DNA of 64,000 nucleotides. It comes from a virus. The stretch covers positions 1 through 64,000 of IMG/VR virus record IMGVR_UViG_3300021356_000012. One strand, given 5' to 3'. This document shows positions 60,108 through 64,000 of the stretch, one piece after another. Numbering within the stretch: the first letter of the stretch is position 1; every line of letters starts with the position of its first letter. Both the position numbers and the translations under genes were made by a program. Under the pieces are notes generated by a model. That model searched no databases and was not told the origin of the DNA. It worked only from the letters and a program-made list of their open reading frames with translations.

Positions 60108-61256
60108 ATGTACAGACCATATACACTACAAGATGTTTATGATGCCGCTGCACAGAAAAAGTTCAGCGTCATCTCTACGTTTGCGGGAGGTGGTGGCTCG
60201 TCTACGGGTTACCGTCTTGCGGGTGGTGACATTCTCGCTATCAATGAGTTTGTTGAAGAGGCGCGAAACACCTATCGTGACAACTACCCTACCACTCCCA
60301 TCGTTCCGGATGATATCAAACAACTTACGGGACAATCCTTTCTCGACCTTACAGGTCTGCAGAAGGGTGAATTGGACATCCTAGACGGGTCACCCCCTTG
60401 TTCTGCATTCTCTGTTGCTGGTAAATTGTCTCACTCCAAGGGCGGTAACCACTCTGACGGGTGGGGACAGACTAAGACTTACTCTGACGGTATGGTCGTT
60501 GAGAACATCGAAGACCTGTTCTTTGAGTTCTTGCGAGTCGCGAACGAGATTCAGCCTAAGGTCATCATCGCAGAGAATGTAAAGGGTCTCACTATCGGTG
60601 AGGCAAAAGAATATTACAATCGCATCCTGAATGAGTTCGAGAATATCGGGTATGAGGTTGTGTCTGAGGTTATGGACGCACGTTACTATGGTGTGTCACA
60701 GACGCGAAGTCGCGTTATCTTCATCGCAGTGCGCAATGATGTTGCAGAAGAAGTGGGTCTTAATTTCCTAACGATGAACCATTTATTCCCAACTCCGTCG
60801 CGTAATGTCATCCCGCTCAAGGACGCTCTGGTCGATTTAGAGTACGACCAAGAAGAGGTAGACTATCTACGCGAGAAGTTCGAACGCACCGCGTACTGGC
60901 GCGACACGGGGTCTAAAATGGAGGCCTACCCTAGTAAGGTATTGACGGGTATGGACTATCACCCGAAGGGTCACCACTTCAATCTTAAACGCGTATCACT
61001 TGAAGTACCCGCACCAACACTGACTGCGATGGGTAATGGTGATACGACTGCGGGTGCATTCCATTGGGCTGAACCAAGGAAGTTGACACTCGGCGAATTA
61101 AAGCGTATAATGTCCCTACCAGATGATTTCAAACTTACGGGTAAGTGGAATCAGAAGGCAGAACGAATCGGACGGATGGTACCGCCATTGATGATGAAGT
61201 CAATCGCGGAGTCTGTTTATGATAACGTATTGAGGGTATACAATGAAAGACCGTGA
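60108..61256 (+). CDS. DNA cytosine-C5 methyltransferase with Arg in motif X
   Basis: This 382-residue enzyme has the full C5-MTase order. Motif I is FAGGGGSSTGY (residues 25-35), motif IV GSPPCSAFS with the nucleophile C98, motif VI AENVKG (E156), and motif VIII QTRSR (198-202). Motif IX follows near residue 325 (KLTLGELKRIMSLPDDF). Motif X reads ERIGRMVPPLMM, so R356 is where most C5-MTases have Asn (GN). In the engineered M.MpeI enzyme a change at this Asn allows carboxy-SAM use. The gene overlaps a CmoA-like gene by 14 bases. An Arg here also occurs in some relatives as I recall, so it is suggestive only. The target sequence is unknown. Confidence 0.92.
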   Translation: MYRPYTLQDVYDAAAQKKFSVISTFAGGGGSSTGYRLAGGDILAINEFVEEARNTYRDNYPTTPIVPDDIKQLTGQSFLDLTGLQKGELDILDGSPPCSAFSVAGKLSHSKGGNHSDGWGQTKTYSDGMVVENIEDLFFEFLRVANEIQPKVIIAENVKGLTIGEAKEYYNRILNEFENIGYEVVSEVMDARYYGVSQTRSRVIFIAVRNDVAEEVGLNFLTMNHLFPTPSRNVIPLKDALVDLEYDQEEVDYLREKFERTAYWRDTGSKMEAYPSKVLTGMDYHPKGHHFNLKRVSLEVPAPTLTAMGNGDTTAGAFHWAEPRKLTLGELKRIMSLPDDFKLTGKWNQKAERIGRMVPPLMMKSIAESVYDNVLRVYNERP

Positions 61257-61971
61257 GGCTTATATGAGTAGAGAACCAGACTTTTCCTTCGCACACCGTG
61301 ACGAAGGTTTCGATAATCATATTGACCAATCAATTCGCGGGTATGATAATCTCCATGCGGATATAGTCTCTATGTCACAATACTTTGTTGAAGACGACAA
61401 GCAGGTTGTGGATATCGGGTGCTCTACAGGTAAGACCATTTATGAGATGATGAAACAGAATCACAACTTTGCACCCAACGCAATGTACACGGGTGTCGAG
61501 TACGCATCTGGTTTCAAGGATGCCATGGACCATCGAACCGAACAGATTGTTGATGAGGAGTTGGGTATCGCACGATTCATGAATATGGACGTGCGTGACT
61601 ATACCTTTGACAACTGCACACTGATTACGTCGTTGTTCACGTTACAGTTCATGCCACCGCATTGTCGTCGAGACGTTCTTAAACAGATATACGCAGGTTT
61701 GGATTGGGGCGGTGCGTTCATCTTCGCAGAGAAGACTGTAAGTGAGTGTGCACGAATTCAGGAGATTATGACGTTCCGGTTCTATGACCACAAACGTCAA
61801 CACTTCTCTGGTGACGACATCTTATCAAAAGAAGTTGAACTGCGTCACATGTTGAAACCAAACACGTGGAGAGAAATACATAGCCTATTGATGACTGCAG
61901 GGTTTGACGCCAAGAAAATCCAGCCGTTCTGGCAGAACCATTTATTCGTTGGGGCGATTGCAATCAAATGA
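61243..61971 (+). CDS. CmoA-like carboxy-S-adenosylmethionine synthase family protein
   Basis: This 242-residue class I SAM enzyme aligns by eye along most of E. coli CmoA. It has QSIRGYDN (Y34, CmoA Y39), VVDIGCSTG (57-63), MDVRD (115-119), SLFTLQFMPP, and DHKR...SGDDILSKEVELRHML, split here for length, then TAGF. CmoA makes carboxy-SAM from SAM and prephenate, normally for tRNA wobble uridine. Two differences matter: CmoA N132 is Leu (L131), and the Arg corresponding to CmoA R199 is not clearly present; an ungapped reading puts Lys there. The protein could also be an ordinary methyltransferase. It overlaps the DNA methyltransferase by 14 bases with GAGGG before its ATG. Confidence 0.75.
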   Translation: MKDREAYMSREPDFSFAHRDEGFDNHIDQSIRGYDNLHADIVSMSQYFVEDDKQVVDIGCSTGKTIYEMMKQNHNFAPNAMYTGVEYASGFKDAMDHRTEQIVDEELGIARFMNMDVRDYTFDNCTLITSLFTLQFMPPHCRRDVLKQIYAGLDWGGAFIFAEKTVSECARIQEIMTFRFYDHKRQHFSGDDILSKEVELRHMLKPNTWREIHSLLMTAGFDAKKIQPFWQNHLFVGAIAIK

Positions 61972-62771
61972 TGTTACATATCACCAACAATCCTAACCCT
62001 AGAGACTTTCAGGGTTCTGCGAACGATACTAACCTAGATATCTTCGCGGCGTACTCCATCCAGAATCCGTTTCTGAAAGAGTACCAGAAACACCTAGATG
62101 ATGTCATGGGTTGGTTTACTGTCGGTGATCTCAAGATGCTCGATTGGGTCAGTCAGAGAGAGATTAATACCGAAGGTGGTATACTGGAGCTGGGTGTGCA
62201 TCTAGGTAAGATGTTCATCCCGCTCAACATGACTGTCAACGAAGGTACGTCTTACGCAGTCGATATCTTCGGGAAGTTGCAGGACTACAACGTGAGTCAC
62301 TCTGGTGGCGACTGTCTTAATCAGGCAATGGGATTTAGAAATAACGTCGAGAAGTATGACAAGCGTTGGAGTGGATTCAACGTGCAGATCATAAACGAAG
62401 ACACGATGATGTTGGACCCGTCACACTTTGAGGGTAACAAGTTCAAGATCATCTCCATCGACGCAGGTCACCATCGACCACACGTACTAAACGATCTGTA
62501 TCTTGCGGAGAAGTTAGTAACGCGGGACGGTGTGGTTATCGTCGATGATTGGTTCTGTAACGGATGGCCTGGGGTCACCGAAGGGACCATAGAGTACTTG
62601 TCTCGTGGCGAGGGACTTGTACCGTTTGCATCTTATCAAAACAAGTTGTATCTGTGTAGATACGGTGCGCACTATAAGTGGATGTATGAAATGAAGCATT
62701 TCAAGTACAAACGCTTACCCACCAAGTTATGTGGCACAGAGATGTACGATATATGTGAACATACACATTAA
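61968..62771 (+). CDS. Class I methyltransferase-like protein
   Basis: This 267-residue protein overlaps the CmoA-like gene by 4 bases (ATGA). GGILELGVHLGK (70-81) is a SAM-binding motif I. Later it has FKIISIDAGHHRPHVLND and DGVVIVDDWFCNGW, as in the Methyltransf_24-type family. I recall such genes next to glycan-related ones in marine phages. The acceptor is not known: a protein, sugar or DNA product of the same cassette are all possible. Confidence 0.6.
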   Translation: MMLHITNNPNPRDFQGSANDTNLDIFAAYSIQNPFLKEYQKHLDDVMGWFTVGDLKMLDWVSQREINTEGGILELGVHLGKMFIPLNMTVNEGTSYAVDIFGKLQDYNVSHSGGDCLNQAMGFRNNVEKYDKRWSGFNVQIINEDTMMLDPSHFEGNKFKIISIDAGHHRPHVLNDLYLAEKLVTRDGVVIVDDWFCNGWPGVTEGTIEYLSRGEGLVPFASYQNKLYLCRYGAHYKWMYEMKHFKYKRLPTKLCGTEMYDICEHTH

Positions 62772-62797
62772 CCGTCATAGACTAGAGGATACGAAAT

Positions 62798-63706
62798 ATG
62801 GCATACGATGAACTGCTGGGGTTTGACCCAGCGACTGAGAAACGTGACGCATTCCATTACGTCATGACTCCGGAAAAGGCTGCATATATACTCGACGAGT
62901 GTAATAATGACAACAGACCTTTTTCAGCTGCCCAAGCGCGCAGAATTAGACATTCTGTTAATGACGTTGGGTACATATGGGATGGAGACCCAATTCGTTT
63001 CAACACTAATGGGCATCTAACTGAGGGTCAACATAGACTGACAATCATACGCGAGCAAAAGATAACAGCAGAACTCCCTGTCGTAACTGGTGTACTACCT
63101 GACCACTTCACTGAAGGTGCAGAGGCAAAGAAGAGGACAGCCGGATGTGAGATTGGTAGGAAATACCCTGAAGCATTGTCTTCTCAGATTGCGGTTCTAG
63201 GTGATATTGTAAAACGTCGTCACTTAGAAAAGTTGACTCTGCAAAATGCAATTTCTTACTGGGAACTTTATTCCGATAATGTAGTTGCAGGTTGCAGGGC
63301 GATTGATGACTTCATGACCAATGTCAGTGAGTATAGTCATTTCGCTCGGAATTTTGGGTCATGGGCCGCACTCATGAATCTAACAAACCAAGATGATATT
63401 GCGACAGAGTTTTTAGATTATCTCAAAGAAGAAATTGTCGGTAGGGAATCGTACGCCCTCACTAAAAACTTCACCGAGTTTTTTAAACAACATTCAGATA
63501 CGATGGCGAATGCGACCCGCTCGACTTTCATGTTTCAACTTTTGTGTCATGCGACTGATATGTTGATAAAGTCTAAGCATAACGCTAGAAACCACAATGG
63601 TCGTCCTGCGGAGATTCTATTAGAGAGGTCAATCGCATCGTACAACCATAAATCATTGAGACAGAATGGTACATATAGGAAGTTTCTTGCGGACCCAAGA
63701 AAATAA
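62798..63706 (+). CDS. ParB/sulfiredoxin-fold-like protein
   Basis: This 302-residue protein has an N-terminal ParB-like core: SAAQARRIRHSVNDVGYIWDGDPI (split as SAAQARRIRHSV and YIWDGDPI), FNTNGHLTEGQHRLTII with the E76-G-Q-H-R80 signature, and then PVVTGV. The rest is helical. Such proteins are widespread in phages but their role is not settled. It sits just before the gp43 promoter. An AGAGGA site precedes the ATG. Confidence 0.6.
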   Translation: MAYDELLGFDPATEKRDAFHYVMTPEKAAYILDECNNDNRPFSAAQARRIRHSVNDVGYIWDGDPIRFNTNGHLTEGQHRLTIIREQKITAELPVVTGVLPDHFTEGAEAKKRTAGCEIGRKYPEALSSQIAVLGDIVKRRHLEKLTLQNAISYWELYSDNVVAGCRAIDDFMTNVSEYSHFARNFGSWAALMNLTNQDDIATEFLDYLKEEIVGRESYALTKNFTEFFKQHSDTMANATRSTFMFQLLCHATDMLIKSKHNARNHNGRPAEILLERSIASYNHKSLRQNGTYRKFLADPRK

Positions 63707-63718
63707 TTCTATCACACG

Positions 63719-63742
63719 GGGGGTTGACAACAACCCCCTTTT
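63719..63742 (+). terminator. Terminator hairpin overlapping the gp43 promoter
   Basis: GGGGGTTG (63719-63726) pairs with CAACCCCC (63731-63738) around ACAA, followed by TTTT. The -35 box TTGACA (63724-63729) lies in this hairpin, so one element could end the upstream transcript and start the next. Confidence 0.8.
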
Positions 63743-63752
63743 CATTTATAAT
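63724..63752 (+). promoter_or_regulatory. Host sigma70-type promoter for gp43, directly at the start codon
   Basis: TTGACA (63724-63729) and TATAAT (63747-63752) are separated by 17 bases, a perfect consensus. The expected transcription start is about 63759, one base before ATG 63760. If so, the gp43 mRNA would be leaderless or nearly so. Confidence 0.8.
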
Positions 63753-63759
63753 GGTGCCC

Positions 63760-64000
63760 ATGACTGAATTTTATACATCCGTGCTTCGTAGAGGCAACCA
63801 AATCTACTATCGGGGTGTTCGCAACGGCGAACGCGTTAAGAAAAAAATTCCTTTCCAACCACATCTTTATGTGACGGGTGACAGTGCGAGTAAGTGGAAA
63901 ACACTTGAGGGTCAGTCCGTCATCGAAATGCAGTTTGACGACATGTCGGCTGCGACTGAATATATCCAAACGTATCGTGATGTCGCAAACGTCGATGTTT
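63760..64000 (+). CDS. gp43: DNA polymerase gp43, N-terminal part (cut by the window)
   Basis: The frame starts MTEFYTSVLRRGNQIYYRGV and continues FQPHLYVTGDSAS and MSAATEYIQTYRD. The start and spacing match T4-type gp43 (MKEFYISIE..., then a PTMF-like and a DARDWMKRM-like stretch). Only 80 codons are inside the window. It is a family B replicative polymerase in T4, held by gp45. An in-frame ATG at 63751 is within the -10 box and unlikely to be used. The regA-43 order is as in other marine T4-like phages, with a large accessory block between them here. Confidence 0.85.
   Translation, partial: MTEFYTSVLRRGNQIYYRGVRNGERVKKKIPFQPHLYVTGDSASKWKTLEGQSVIEMQFDDMSAATEYIQTYRDVANVDV

Noticed and set aside
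63751-63759. Upstream ATG as the gp43 start
   Set aside because: It overlaps the -10 box, so a transcript from this promoter would not include it. ATG 63760 begins the residues that match T4 gp43.

Overview
The window is a contiguous piece of a T4-like (Straboviridae-type or related) myovirus genome. Every convincing gene is on the + strand, genes are packed with ATGA/TAATG overlaps, and no gene-free stretch exceeds about 160 bases. The core order (13-14-15-16-17-18-19-20-67-21-22-23-uvsY-uvsW-55-47-46-45-44-62-regA-43) is the order I know from marine T4-like phages, including cyanophages. No photosynthesis genes are seen. The alternative oxidase is of the ubiquinol (proteobacterial) type and the CmoA-like gene points to a gammaproteobacterial gene pool, so I infer a marine heterotrophic proteobacterium, probably a gammaproteobacterium, as host. 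That host call is inference.

Region 1 (1-32,017) holds baseplate and fibre genes. It has a collagen-like fibre (start outside the window), a 2OG-Fe(II) oxygenase and a GT-A glycosyltransferase; a gp8-like wedge protein; a 2,060-residue DUF4815-type protein; a second fibre with its own glycosyltransferase; DUF6453-like tip proteins and a tail-assembly chaperone. A 1,566-residue protein follows, made largely of a 4-residue aromatic/Arg-Gly repeat. Then come another glycosyltransferase and oxygenase, and several fibre proteins ending in two giant coiled-coil fibres of 1,822 and 1,016 residues.

Region 2 (32,069-44,346) is the head/neck/tail and packaging block, gp13 to gp23, read from T4-type late promoters (TATAAATA). 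Eleven exact copies of that box lie between genes in this window, and several sit inside inverted repeats.

Region 3 (44,350-64,000) is recombination, replication and accessory metabolism. It contains a tail-tube-fold protein, uvsY, uvsW, a cytidylyltransferase, the late sigma factor gp55, gp47/gp46, the clamp gp45, a tRNA-Thr with anticodon AGT, an alternative oxidase, and gp44/gp62 separated by a sulfotransferase. It continues with RegA, a JmjC-like oxygenase, Hsp20, glycosyltransferases, a PhyH oxygenase, a cytosine-C5 DNA methyltransferase overlapping a CmoA-like gene, another methyltransferase, a ParB-like protein and the start of DNA polymerase gp43. Near-consensus host-type promoters (TTGACA-17-TATAAT) drive the replication genes.

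The most interesting point is the overlapping pair at 60,108-61,971. It combines a cytosine methyltransferase whose motif X Asn is replaced by Arg with a CmoA-like carboxy-SAM synthase. Together they could make 5-carboxymethylcytosine in phage DNA. This is a hypothesis, not an observation.
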